A DNA stretch of 64,000 nt from Bryobacterales bacterium. GTDB lineage: Bacteria; Acidobacteriota; Terriglobia; Bryobacterales; Bryobacteraceae. Positions 43,358-51,647 of the stretch are shown here, in pieces (positions within the stretch are counted from its first letter, which is position 1; each line of letters opens with the position of its first letter). The notes under the pieces were generated by a model. The model saw only the letters and a program-made list of their open reading frames with translations. It ran no database searches and had not been told where the DNA came from. The position numbers were made by a program, and so were the translations under genes. The DNA is taken from the NCBI GenBank assembly GCA_020847975.1, contig JADLBD010000144.1:62001-126000 (forward strand), in the 5' to 3' direction.

Positions 43358-43390
43358 TACTAGACTTAAAAATACTGTAGTAGATTAGTA
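43358..43390 (+). promoter_or_regulatory. AT-rich inverted-repeat segment upstream of norZ
   Basis: TACTA (43358-43362) faces TAGTA (43378-43382), and another TAGTA follows at 43386-43390, inside the only AT-rich stretch of the 133-base divergent gap. It ends just before the ribosome site GAGGAAGGGG. It may hold the norZ promoter and a regulator site. It does not match NsrR, FNR or NorR consensus sites that I can recall. Confidence 0.25.
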
Positions 43391-43405
43391 CGAGGAAGGG
43401 GCTGC

Positions 43406-45652
43406 ATGAAGAGACTGTGGTGGAGTTTTGGCATTGTTTTGGTTTTCTCGTTCGCCGTATTGGGCTGGATCGGAACGAGGATTTACCAGGAAATGCCGCC
43501 GATTCCGGCGACGATTGTTTCCACTGATGGGACTGTGGTGATTCCCGATGGCGACATCGGCCGGGGCCAGAACGTATGGCAGGAGATGGGAGGCATGGAA
43601 GTAGGCTCCATCTGGGGGCATGGCAGCTATGTGGCTCCCGATTGGACGGCGGACTGGCTGCATCGTGAGGCTGTGTTCGTTCTTGACGAATGGAGCAACA
43701 GCGGCTACGGAAAGCCTTACGCCCAACTGGGCGTCGAAGACCAGGCGAAGTTGAGAGGGCGCCTGGAGCAGATGTACCGGCACAACACGTATGACTCCTC
43801 CGCCAACGCCATTCGCATCGAACCTGTGCGCGCCAAGGCATTCGAAGCATGTCTGAGCCACTTCTCCGGCGTCTTCATGAAGGGAAACGATGCCTATGCG
43901 ATTCCCGCCGGCAGCGTCAGCACTCCCGAGCGCATGCGGCAATTCGCGGCCTTCATGTTTTGGACCGCGTGGTCTGCCGCGGCGAACCGTCCGGGAGATC
44001 AGGTTTCCTACACGCACAACTGGCCCTATGAGCCGCTCGTCGGCAACCGGCCAACGGGCGAGACAGTCATCTGGACCGGAGTCAGCATCATCATGCTGCT
44101 CGCGGGCATCTGCGCAATGGTTTGGTGGTACGCCGCGCAGAAGGGAGAAGACCCGCCCGGTCCTCTGCCGGACCGCGACCCGCTGGGAAAGTGGGTATCC
44201 ACGCCATCGCAGCGCGCCACGCTGAAATACTTCTGGGTGGTGTCCGCGCTGATTCTGGTACAGATTCTGTTGGGCGTCGTGACGGCCCACTACGGCGTGG
44301 AAGGAAACGGATTTTACGGTATCAAAATCGCCGATGTGCTGCCTTACAGCGTATCGCGAACCTGGCACGTGCAGATGGGCATCTTCTGGATCGCCACGGC
44401 ATGGCTGGCGGCTGGCCTGTTCATCGGGCCGCTGGTGAGCGGACATGAGCCGAAGTTCCAGCGCCTGGGCGTGAATGTCCTTTTCGGCGCGCTGCTGGTG
44501 GTTGTCGCCGGCTCTCTGACGGGCGAATGGTTGAGCGTCCAGAACAAGATTTCCGGCGCCGCCGCTTTCTTCTGGGGCCACCAGGGTTATGAATACGTGG
44601 ACCTCGGGCGTGGCTGGCAGATCCTCCTGTTCGCCGGATTGATCATCTGGTTTTGTCTTGTGGTGCGTTCCGTGCGCCCGGCGCTGAAGACGGCGGGAGA
44701 CCAGCGCCAGTTGCTGTGGCTGTTCATCATCTCCGCCGGGGCCATCGGCTTGTTCTACGGCGCGGGTCTCGCATGGGGACAGCACACTCACCTGTCGATT
44801 GTCGAGTATTGGCGGTGGTGGGTGGTGCACCTCTGGGTGGAAGGCTTCTTCGAAGTGTTCGCCACCACCGTGATCGCTTTCTTCTTCGCCCGCATCGGAC
44901 TCATCCGTCCGAATTTGGCCGCCCAATCGGCATTGCTGTCGGCCACCATCTTCCTCTCCGGCGGTATCATCGGCACCTGCCACCACCTCTACTTCAGCGG
45001 CACTCCGACAGTGGCCCTGGCTTGGGGATCGGTGTTCAGCGCGCTCGAAGTGGTGCCGCTGACCATGGTGGCCTACGCGGCGGTGGACGACATGCGGCGC
45101 GGGAAACTCACCACCTGGGCGGGGCGGTACAAGTGGCCAGTGTACTTCTTCGTCGCGGTGGCCTTCTGGAACATGGTGGGCGCCGGCCTGTTCGGCTTCA
45201 TGATCAACCCCCCCATCGCGCTCTACTTCATGCAGGGCCTGAACACCACTCCGCTCCACGGCCATTCGGCGCTGTTCGGCGTCTACGGCATGTTGGGCAT
45301 CGGCTTGATGCTGGTATGCCTGCGGGCGATGAGCCCGACGGCCCAGTGGAGAGAGGGTTGGCTGCGCTTCGCCTTCTGGGGAATGAACGGCGGGCTGTTC
45401 CTGATGTGCGTGGGAAGCCTGCTGCCCGTGGGGCTGATGCAGACGTTCGCTTCGGTGAACCAGGGCTACTGGTATGCGCGCAGCACGGAGTTCATGGGCA
45501 CTCCCGTGATGCAGACCCTGCGCTGGATGCGCGTGCCGGGCGACACCATCTTCGCCCTCGGAGCCCTCGTGCTGGTGGCCTTCGTCTTCCGTTCGAAAGA
45601 ACCCGGCGAGCGCGTGCCGGGCACGTACCCCGTTCCCGCTTCCACGGACTAG
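43406..45652 (+). CDS. norZ: quinol-dependent nitric oxide reductase
   Basis: A 748-residue single-subunit qNOR, of full length: an N-terminal extension with NorC-like fold (DIGRGQNVWQEMGG) joined to the NorB-type 12-14 helix core. Heme and FeB ligands are visible in SRTWHVQMGIFW, WVEGFFEVFATT, GTCHHLYF and LHGHSALFG. It reduces NO to N2O with electrons from quinol at the inner membrane, usually for detoxification in organisms with no other denitrification genes. It stands alone here. AUG with a strong GAGGAAGGGG ribosome site. Confidence 0.92.
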   Translation: MKRLWWSFGIVLVFSFAVLGWIGTRIYQEMPPIPATIVSTDGTVVIPDGDIGRGQNVWQEMGGMEVGSIWGHGSYVAPDWTADWLHREAVFVLDEWSNSGYGKPYAQLGVEDQAKLRGRLEQMYRHNTYDSSANAIRIEPVRAKAFEACLSHFSGVFMKGNDAYAIPAGSVSTPERMRQFAAFMFWTAWSAAANRPGDQVSYTHNWPYEPLVGNRPTGETVIWTGVSIIMLLAGICAMVWWYAAQKGEDPPGPLPDRDPLGKWVSTPSQRATLKYFWVVSALILVQILLGVVTAHYGVEGNGFYGIKIADVLPYSVSRTWHVQMGIFWIATAWLAAGLFIGPLVSGHEPKFQRLGVNVLFGALLVVVAGSLTGEWLSVQNKISGAAAFFWGHQGYEYVDLGRGWQILLFAGLIIWFCLVVRSVRPALKTAGDQRQLLWLFIISAGAIGLFYGAGLAWGQHTHLSIVEYWRWWVVHLWVEGFFEVFATTVIAFFFARIGLIRPNLAAQSALLSATIFLSGGIIGTCHHLYFSGTPTVALAWGSVFSALEVVPLTMVAYAAVDDMRRGKLTTWAGRYKWPVYFFVAVAFWNMVGAGLFGFMINPPIALYFMQGLNTTPLHGHSALFGVYGMLGIGLMLVCLRAMSPTAQWREGWLRFAFWGMNGGLFLMCVGSLLPVGLMQTFASVNQGYWYARSTEFMGTPVMQTLRWMRVPGDTIFALGALVLVAFVFRSKEPGERVPGTYPVPASTD

Positions 45653-45733
45653 CGTCGAGCGAGGGGATGGCCGTTGACCTGCTTCGCGGCGCCATGATAG
45701 CTTTGCAGGACGCCACCCCCTCACTCTCACGCC

Positions 45734-47230
45734 ATGCCACGAATTCTCATCAACGAATGCAAGCAGGAGATCTCCTCGTTCAACCCGGTTCCGGGCCGCT
45801 TCGAGGATTTCGCCGTCTCCTTCGGTAAAGACATCACAGATCACCACCGCGGGATCGGAACGGAAGTGGGAGGCGCTCTGCGCGTATTCTCCGAACACCC
45901 GGAAGTGGAGGTGGTTCCCGGCTATAGCGCGCGCGCCATTACCTCCGGCGGCACGCTCGAGGATGCGGCCTTCGATCGCATTGCAGCCGGGTTTCTCGAT
46001 GCCGTGCGCCAGGCGCGCGATGTGGACGCCATCTACTTCAGCCTCCACGGCGCGATGGCTTCTGAGAGCGTGCACGACACCGAGGGCCACCTGATTGCCG
46101 AAACACGCAAGATCGTGGGCGAGCGCGTGCCGCTGGTCGTCTCGCTCGATCTGCACGGCATCCTCACAGACGATATTCTCCGCCACTCCGATGCCGTAGT
46201 CGTCTACCACACATACCCCCACGTGGATTTCTTCCAAACCGGAGAGCGCGCCGCCCGCCTGCTGCTGCGCATCATGGCCGGCGAGGTGAAGCCGGTGAGC
46301 GCGCGGGTCCCCATTCCTGCCCTCGTTCGAGGCAACGAATTGAAAACGGCTACAGGCCGGTTCGGCGAGTGCGTGCGCGAAGCCATCGCCATCGAGAACA
46401 GTCCCGGCGGGCTGAGCGGAGGGATGTTCATCGGCAACCCCTTCACCGATGTTCCAGACCTCTGCTCGAACGCCTTCCTCGTGACCAATGACGACCCGGT
46501 ACGCGCCGAGCGCGAAGCCATCCGCATTGCCGGCATGTTCTGGGAGATGCGCCATCATCTGCATCAGCCCCTGACGCCATTGGCGGAAAGCGTCCGCATG
46601 GCCGCCAACGCCACTGGCCGCGTCGTGCTGGTGGATGCCGCCGACGCGACCAGTTCCGGAGCTTCCGGCGACAGCAACGCAATCCTGCGCGCCCTGCTCG
46701 ATGCCGGCTACCGCCGCACCGTTCTCCTTCCCATCGTCGATGCGCCCGCCGTCGAGGAAGCCTTCCGCGCGGGCGTGGGCGGCATGGTTCGCGTCCCCAT
46801 CGGCGGCAGCCTGGACCGCGGGCGCTTCACCCCGGTGGTGATGGAACTGCGCGTGAGAATGCTTTCCGACGGCGTGTTCCGCAGCGAGTCGCACGGCAAC
46901 CTGTGGAACAGCGGGCGCTCGGCGCTGCTCCAGGCCGGCAATTACATGCTGGTGGCCACCAGCAAGGCGGTGAGTCTTTATGACCGGTCCCTCTTCTTCG
47001 CGCACGGGCAGGACCCGGCGGCGTTCGACACCGTGGTCGTCAAGTCTCCGCACTGCCAGCCGCACATGTTCGAGGAAGGCGCGCAACTGCTGGTGAACGT
47101 GGATGCGCCCGGCTCCACCAGCGCGAATCTGAAGAGCCTCGGCCACACGCGCTGCGCCCGTCCCGTGTTTCCCTTGGATGAGGGCGTCACCTTCACGCCG
47201 CGGGCGCGCCTGTTCCGGCGCGATCATTAA
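45734..47230 (+). CDS. M81-family metallopeptidase (MlrC-like)
   Basis: A 498-residue protein of the M81/microcystinase C family: NECKQEISSFNP at the start, DAIYFSLHGAMASE, VVSLDLHG, YHTYPHVDFFQTGERAA and the C-terminal half with DAADATSSGASGDSNA. The family includes MlrC, which degrades linear microcystin fragments; most members have unknown substrates, some being linked to peptide or amino-acid derivatives. First of four co-directional, closely spaced genes (8, 19 and 26 bases between), a catabolic-looking unit. Confidence 0.85.
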   Translation: MPRILINECKQEISSFNPVPGRFEDFAVSFGKDITDHHRGIGTEVGGALRVFSEHPEVEVVPGYSARAITSGGTLEDAAFDRIAAGFLDAVRQARDVDAIYFSLHGAMASESVHDTEGHLIAETRKIVGERVPLVVSLDLHGILTDDILRHSDAVVVYHTYPHVDFFQTGERAARLLLRIMAGEVKPVSARVPIPALVRGNELKTATGRFGECVREAIAIENSPGGLSGGMFIGNPFTDVPDLCSNAFLVTNDDPVRAEREAIRIAGMFWEMRHHLHQPLTPLAESVRMAANATGRVVLVDAADATSSGASGDSNAILRALLDAGYRRTVLLPIVDAPAVEEAFRAGVGGMVRVPIGGSLDRGRFTPVVMELRVRMLSDGVFRSESHGNLWNSGRSALLQAGNYMLVATSKAVSLYDRSLFFAHGQDPAAFDTVVVKSPHCQPHMFEEGAQLLVNVDAPGSTSANLKSLGHTRCARPVFPLDEGVTFTPRARLFRRDH

Positions 47231-47238
47231 TTACGAAT

Positions 47239-48387
47239 ATGAAAATCCGAGATATTCAGGCATTCGGGCTGCGGGGCCGCACGCCGGAGGGCGGCTGGTC
47301 CAATGAATTGCAGCCGGAGGATTGCGTTCATACGCTCATCGCGGTGCTCACCAGCGAAGGCGCCATCGGATGGGGCAGCGTATTCACCAGCGAAGACCTG
47401 GTGCGCGCCTCGCTTGCCGTGCTGCGCCCGCTCTATCAGGGCGAGTGCGCCCTCGAGCCCGAGCGGGTTAGCGAGAAACTCCATCAGAACACGTTCTGGC
47501 AGGGGCGCGGCGGAGCCATCACGCATACCATCAGCGGCATCGACATCGCGCTCTGGGACTTGCTCGGCAAAGCGTCGGGACAGCCCGTGGGCCGGCTGCT
47601 GGGTGGGCGCTATCGCGAGCGCGTGCGGCCCTATGCTTCTCTCCTGATGCGCGAGCCGGAGCGCATGGCCGATGAACTGCTCCCCGTAAAGGCGCAGGGA
47701 TTTCGCGCCTTCAAGATCGGCTGGGGGCCGTTTGGGAGAAAGAACGCCGCCACCGATGAGGCCATCGTACGCGCGGCGCGCGAAGCGGTGGGCGCCGATT
47801 CTCTTCTGATGGTGGATGCCGGCGGAAGCGACGCCTTCTGGCCCGGAAATTACAAGTGGGCCTTGCGCGCCGCGGAGATGCTGGCCCAGTATGACGTGGC
47901 GTGGTTTGAAGAGGCGCTCCATCCCGACGCCCTCGAGGATTACGTCGCTCTGCGCCGCGCCTCGAAAGTGCCCATTGCCGGCGGCGAGGTCCTCACCCGG
48001 CGGCAGTCCTTCGAGCCGTGGCTCCAGGCCGGAGCCTTCGACATCGTGCAGCCCGACGTCACCAAAGTCGGCGGCATCAGCGAAGAGCGCCGCATCGGCT
48101 GGATGGCCCGCCGGCACGGCGTGCGCTTCATCCCGCACGGCTGGAACACCGCCCTGGGACTCGCCGCGGATCTTCAGCTTGCTTCCGCTTTCCCCGATAC
48201 CGGCCTGGTGGAGTATCTCACCGGCTCGCCGTTCATCGATGAGATCGCGGCCGGAGGCTGGCGCCTGGATGCGGACGGCATGCTCGAGATTCCCTCGAAG
48301 CCCGGCCTCGGGATCGAGATCAACATGGATGCGCTCGCCGAGTATTCGCGCACGGGAACAGACGAACTCCGGAGGAGGCTTGAGTAG
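47239..48387 (+). CDS. mandelate racemase / muconate lactonizing enzyme family protein
   Basis: A 382-residue enolase-superfamily enzyme: an N-terminal capping domain (TLIAVLTSEGAIGWG), KIGWGP as the Lys-x-Lys-like position, metal ligands Asp in MVDAGGSDAF, Glu in WFEEALHP and Glu in PIAGGEVLTRR, and PHGWNTALGLAADLQL near the end with a catalytic His. It likely dehydrates or racemises a sugar acid. The next gene is an MFS transporter, which fits uptake and degradation of the same acid. ATG eight bases after M81. Confidence 0.85.
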   Translation: MKIRDIQAFGLRGRTPEGGWSNELQPEDCVHTLIAVLTSEGAIGWGSVFTSEDLVRASLAVLRPLYQGECALEPERVSEKLHQNTFWQGRGGAITHTISGIDIALWDLLGKASGQPVGRLLGGRYRERVRPYASLLMREPERMADELLPVKAQGFRAFKIGWGPFGRKNAATDEAIVRAAREAVGADSLLMVDAGGSDAFWPGNYKWALRAAEMLAQYDVAWFEEALHPDALEDYVALRRASKVPIAGGEVLTRRQSFEPWLQAGAFDIVQPDVTKVGGISEERRIGWMARRHGVRFIPHGWNTALGLAADLQLASAFPDTGLVEYLTGSPFIDEIAAGGWRLDADGMLEIPSKPGLGIEINMDALAEYSRTGTDELRRRLE

Positions 48388-48406
48388 CGCGGCATCGAGA
48401 AGCGGA

Positions 48407-49606
48407 ATGTGGCTGGTCTTCCTCCTCTGGATCGCCTTCGCGCTGAACTATGTCGACCGCCAGATGGTCTACTCCATCTTCCCCGCGCTCAAGGCCGACC
48501 TGCGCTTCACCGACGTGCAACTCGGCCTCACGGGAAGCGTCTTCGCGTGGGTCTATTCCCTGTCGATGCCTGTTGCGGGAAGGCTGTCCGACACCATGCG
48601 CCGGGACCGTATGATCGTCGCGAGCCTCGTATTGTGGAGCGCGGCGACACTCGGCTGCGGGCTCAGCACATCGGTCCTCGCGTTTCTCTTGTGGCGCGCC
48701 GTCATGGGGATCACTGAATCGCTCTACTACCCGGCCGCTCTCGGAGTGCTCGCCGAGGCGCATTCCGGGGCGACGCGGTCCAAGGCGATGGGCATTCACC
48801 AATCGGCCCAACTAGCCGGCATCGTCGCCGGAGGATCGTACGGCGGATGGATGGCGGACCACGCCGGATGGCGCGCGGGGTTCCTCATCGCGGCGGCGGC
48901 GGGCATGCTCTATTCCCTGGTGCTGCTGAAAAAACTGCCCGCCTCCCAGGCTCCGCGCGAGCAGAAATCCGGCAGTCCCTTGCGCCATTCGCTCCAACTG
49001 TTCCGCGTGCGTTGTTACGTTGCCATCTCCGCGGCGTTCTTCGCCTTCTGCTCCATGTTGTGGATCTTCTACGCCTGGCTGCCCGCGTTCCTCTACGAGC
49101 GCTATCACCTGTCGATGGCGGAAAGCGGATTCCAGGCTACCGTGTTCGTGCAGGCAAGCTGCGGCGTGGGCGTCGTCATCGGCGGCGCGCTCGCGGATCA
49201 TCTCTCGAAACGCATCCCCGCCGCGCGTTTCTACATCGCCGCCGCGGGCATCCTGCTGTGCGCGCCTTTCGGATACCTCACCTTCGCCCTTCACTCGCTC
49301 ACCTGGGCCACCATCTGCTCGGCGGGCTACGGAGGCTTTTCCGGATTGACCGTGGCAAACGTATTCGCCGCGGCCTACGACATCATCGCTCCGGCGCGCT
49401 TCGGCCTCGGCGCCGGCGTGCTGAACATGATCGGCGGCATCGCCGCCACCGTGATGATCTATCTTGCCGGGCTCCTCAAGTCCTCCATCGGCTTTGCGGG
49501 CTTGCTGAGCTGGGTGGCGGCCGGGTGCGTGTTGACAGCGCTCCTCCTGGCGTGGGTTGCCCTCTCGAGCTTCGACAAAGAGTCCGCGCGGAGGCTCACG
49601 CCGTAG
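48407..49606 (+). CDS. MFS transporter
   Basis: A 399-residue 12-helix permease. The loop-2/3 signature GRLSDTMRRDRMI and the N-terminal NYVDRQMVYSIFP place it with the anion:cation symporter/hexuronate-type MFS group. ATG 48407 is used; TTG 48380 in frame has a better-placed GGAGG and would add nine residues. It follows the enolase-superfamily gene by 19 bases, so a sugar acid is the likely cargo. Confidence 0.85.
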   Translation: MWLVFLLWIAFALNYVDRQMVYSIFPALKADLRFTDVQLGLTGSVFAWVYSLSMPVAGRLSDTMRRDRMIVASLVLWSAATLGCGLSTSVLAFLLWRAVMGITESLYYPAALGVLAEAHSGATRSKAMGIHQSAQLAGIVAGGSYGGWMADHAGWRAGFLIAAAAGMLYSLVLLKKLPASQAPREQKSGSPLRHSLQLFRVRCYVAISAAFFAFCSMLWIFYAWLPAFLYERYHLSMAESGFQATVFVQASCGVGVVIGGALADHLSKRIPAARFYIAAAGILLCAPFGYLTFALHSLTWATICSAGYGGFSGLTVANVFAAAYDIIAPARFGLGAGVLNMIGGIAATVMIYLAGLLKSSIGFAGLLSWVAAGCVLTALLLAWVALSSFDKESARRLTP

Positions 49607-49632
49607 CTTTTCTGTGTTAGCATCGGCGAGTC

Positions 49633-50574
49633 ATGCGGAGAAGAGAATTCGCCCTCACGGCAATCGGGGCCGGCGCCCTCGGCGGGCAACCGCCGGAGCC
49701 CCGCACATTCGTTTATAAGAAGGCAGCCGGCTGCGACATCAAGGCGGATGTGTTCGGCCCGCCATCGGATGGACGCAAGCCGGCCGCGGTGTGGATCCAC
49801 GGCGGCGCGCTCATCATGGGCTCACGCCGGCTTTCACCGAACACCCGGGTCTTGCGCGCCCTGCTCGATGCGGGCTTTCGTGTCATCTCCATCGACTACC
49901 GCCTGGCGCCGGAAACGAAGCTGCCCGGAATCATCGAAGACATCCAGGACGCCTTCCACTGGATGCGGCGCCAGTCGCGCGCGCTGCAAATCGATGCGGA
50001 TCGCCTGGCCGTCTGCGGCGGCTCGGCGGGCGGATACCTCACCCTGATGACCGGCTTCTGCGTGAAGCCGCGTCCGAAAGCGCTGGTCGCATTCTGGGGC
50101 TACGGCGATATCACCGGCGCGTGGTATTCCCGTCCTGATCCCTTCTACCTCAAAGAGCCCGCTGTTTCAAAGGATGAGGCGCTGGCATCCGTGACCGCCG
50201 CCGCCGTGTCCGAGCCGCCGCCGAAGAACAACCGCCGCCGCTTTTATCTCTACTGCCGGCAGCAGGGCATCTGGCCGCAACAGGTGGGCGGGCACGATCC
50301 GTTCACCGAAGACCACTGGTTTGACCCCTACAGCCCCATCCGCAATGTGGATGCCGCCTATCCCCCCACTATGCTCGTGCACGGAACAGCGGATACCGAT
50401 GTCCCTTATGAGCAATCGAAAATGATGGCCGAGCGTTTCGCGAAGGCGGGCGTGGAACATCAGTTCGTCACCGTGCCGGACGGAGGGCACGGCATCGGCA
50501 ACATCCCGGCCGAACAACAGGACCGCATCTACCGCGACGCCGCCGCCTTTCTCCGCAAACACATGACTGCCTAG
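49633..50574 (+). CDS. exported alpha/beta-hydrolase (HSL-type esterase)
   Basis: A 313-residue esterase with a short Tat-like signal (MRRREFALTAIGAGALGG). Oxyanion hole HGGAL, nucleophile elbow GGSAGGY (Ser), Asp in GTADTDVPYEQ and His in DGGHGIG. It belongs to the hormone-sensitive lipase/acetyl-xylan-esterase-like group. Last of the four-gene catabolic unit. It could remove acyl groups from a substrate that the MFS transporter then imports. Confidence 0.85.
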   Translation: MRRREFALTAIGAGALGGQPPEPRTFVYKKAAGCDIKADVFGPPSDGRKPAAVWIHGGALIMGSRRLSPNTRVLRALLDAGFRVISIDYRLAPETKLPGIIEDIQDAFHWMRRQSRALQIDADRLAVCGGSAGGYLTLMTGFCVKPRPKALVAFWGYGDITGAWYSRPDPFYLKEPAVSKDEALASVTAAAVSEPPPKNNRRRFYLYCRQQGIWPQQVGGHDPFTEDHWFDPYSPIRNVDAAYPPTMLVHGTADTDVPYEQSKMMAERFAKAGVEHQFVTVPDGGHGIGNIPAEQQDRIYRDAAAFLRKHMTA

Positions 50575-50610
50575 ATCCAATACTGTTCATTTAACGAGCA
50601 GAGCAAAGTG

Positions 50611-50632
50611 GGACAGACCTCCTGGTCTGTCC
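50611..50632 (+). repeat. REP-like palindrome
   Basis: A perfect 9-bp inverted repeat, GGACAGACC and GGTCTGTCC, with a TCCT loop, ending 3 bases before the RAYT reading frame. REP elements next to a RAYT gene are the usual arrangement of this transposase class. No second copy was found by eye in the window. Confidence 0.8.
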
Positions 50633-50635
50633 TCT

Positions 50636-51211
50636 TTGTGCTACAAATGCGTCTTGACGTACTACGAACGCCATCTGCCGCACTGGCACCCGGAGGGTGC
50701 CGCGATATTCCTCACCTGGCGTTTACATGGATCGCTGCCCAGAACCGGCCATGTCCCTCTGGGTATCGCAGATGCAAAGTCTGCGGGCAGGGCCTTTGCC
50801 GGCATGGATCGGCAGTTGGACAAGGCCGCGGCTGGTCCACGATGGCTTCTCGATGAAGGCGTGGCGCAATGTGTCGCCGATGCTCTCCAATACGGCGAAC
50901 GGCGGCTTGGCTTATACCAGTTGCGAGCGTGGGTCCTAATGGCCAATCATGTCCATATTTTGATCTATCCTGCTGCCAAGCTATCGAGGATCACCAAGGC
51001 GGTCAAGAATTTCTCGGCGCGGCAGGCCAATGCGATCCTTGGTCGAACTGGCCAGCCGTTTTGGCAGGATGAATCCTACGATCACTGGGTGCGCGGTCCC
51101 GATGAACTGGAGAAAATCGTTCGCTACATCGAGGAGAATCCCGTTGCGGCGGGACTGGCCGAGAGAGCAGAGAGTTGGCCCTGGTCGAGTGCGTTTCGAA
51201 TATCAGAATGA
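50636..51211 (+). mobile_element. RAYT: REP-associated tyrosine transposase (TnpA_REP)
   Basis: A 191-residue Y1 transposase of the IS200/IS605-related RAYT family. The start shown is TTG at 50636; TTG 50654 (M-TYYERHLPHWHP...) fits the family's beginning better. The HUH motif is NHVHILI, with WLLDEG and ENPVAAGLAERAESWPWSS at the C-terminus, the latter typical of RAYTs; a Tyr nucleophile lies in YIEENPV-type helix. It acts on REP hairpins such as the one immediately upstream. RAYTs are domesticated and not self-mobile in the classic sense. No IS ends were seen. Confidence 0.8.
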
Positions 51212-51212
51212 A

Positions 51213-51641
51213 CTAAGGGCACACCTTCAACTTCTTGCGCATCTCGACGCCATCGCCGGCGGTCTCCATCATGCGGAACCCCTGCTTTTCGAAGAACGCC
51301 GCCGTCAGCGGCGTGGCGTGCAGCCGCACCATCATCGGATCACCGTCCTGTGTGATCTTGCGCAAAGCCGAGAAGACAAGCAGCCTGCCGAGTCCGTTGC
51401 GATGCAGGTCGCGTCTCACCAGGATCCAGCACAGGCTCGCCATGTCCGGAGTCTCGAACGCATAGCCGCCGCAGCCGGCGACGGAGCCATCGTGTTCGAG
51501 AACGAAATAAGGTCCCGGCGGATTGTCCAGAAATGCCGCAAACCCGGCGCGCTCGCTCGCGTGCAGGAATTCGGGCGCATTGGAATCGAAGACCGCGAGA
51601 CATCCTTCGCGGTCGGTGGTCTGATAAGGCCGAAAATCCAT
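51213..51641 (-). CDS. GNAT-family N-acetyltransferase
   Basis: A 142-residue GNAT. The acetyl-CoA loop is RRDLHRNGLGRLL after a beta strand (SLCWILV), and FFEKQGF is motif B. Substrate unknown. It lies six bases after the DegT-type gene on the same strand, so the two are probably co-transcribed; one base separates it from the convergent RAYT gene. Confidence 0.8.
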   Translation of the reverse strand: MDFRPYQTTDREGCLAVFDSNAPEFLHASERAGFAAFLDNPPGPYFVLEHDGSVAGCGGYAFETPDMASLCWILVRRDLHRNGLGRLLVFSALRKITQDGDPMMVRLHATPLTAAFFEKQGFRMMETAGDGVEMRKKLKVCP

Positions 51642-51647
51642 CTTCTA

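Noticed and set aside
43385-47227. A 1,280-codon open frame on the minus strand across norZ and the M81 gene
   Set aside because: It lies wholly opposite two well-supported genes, shows no domain, and is explained by high GC at third codon positions.
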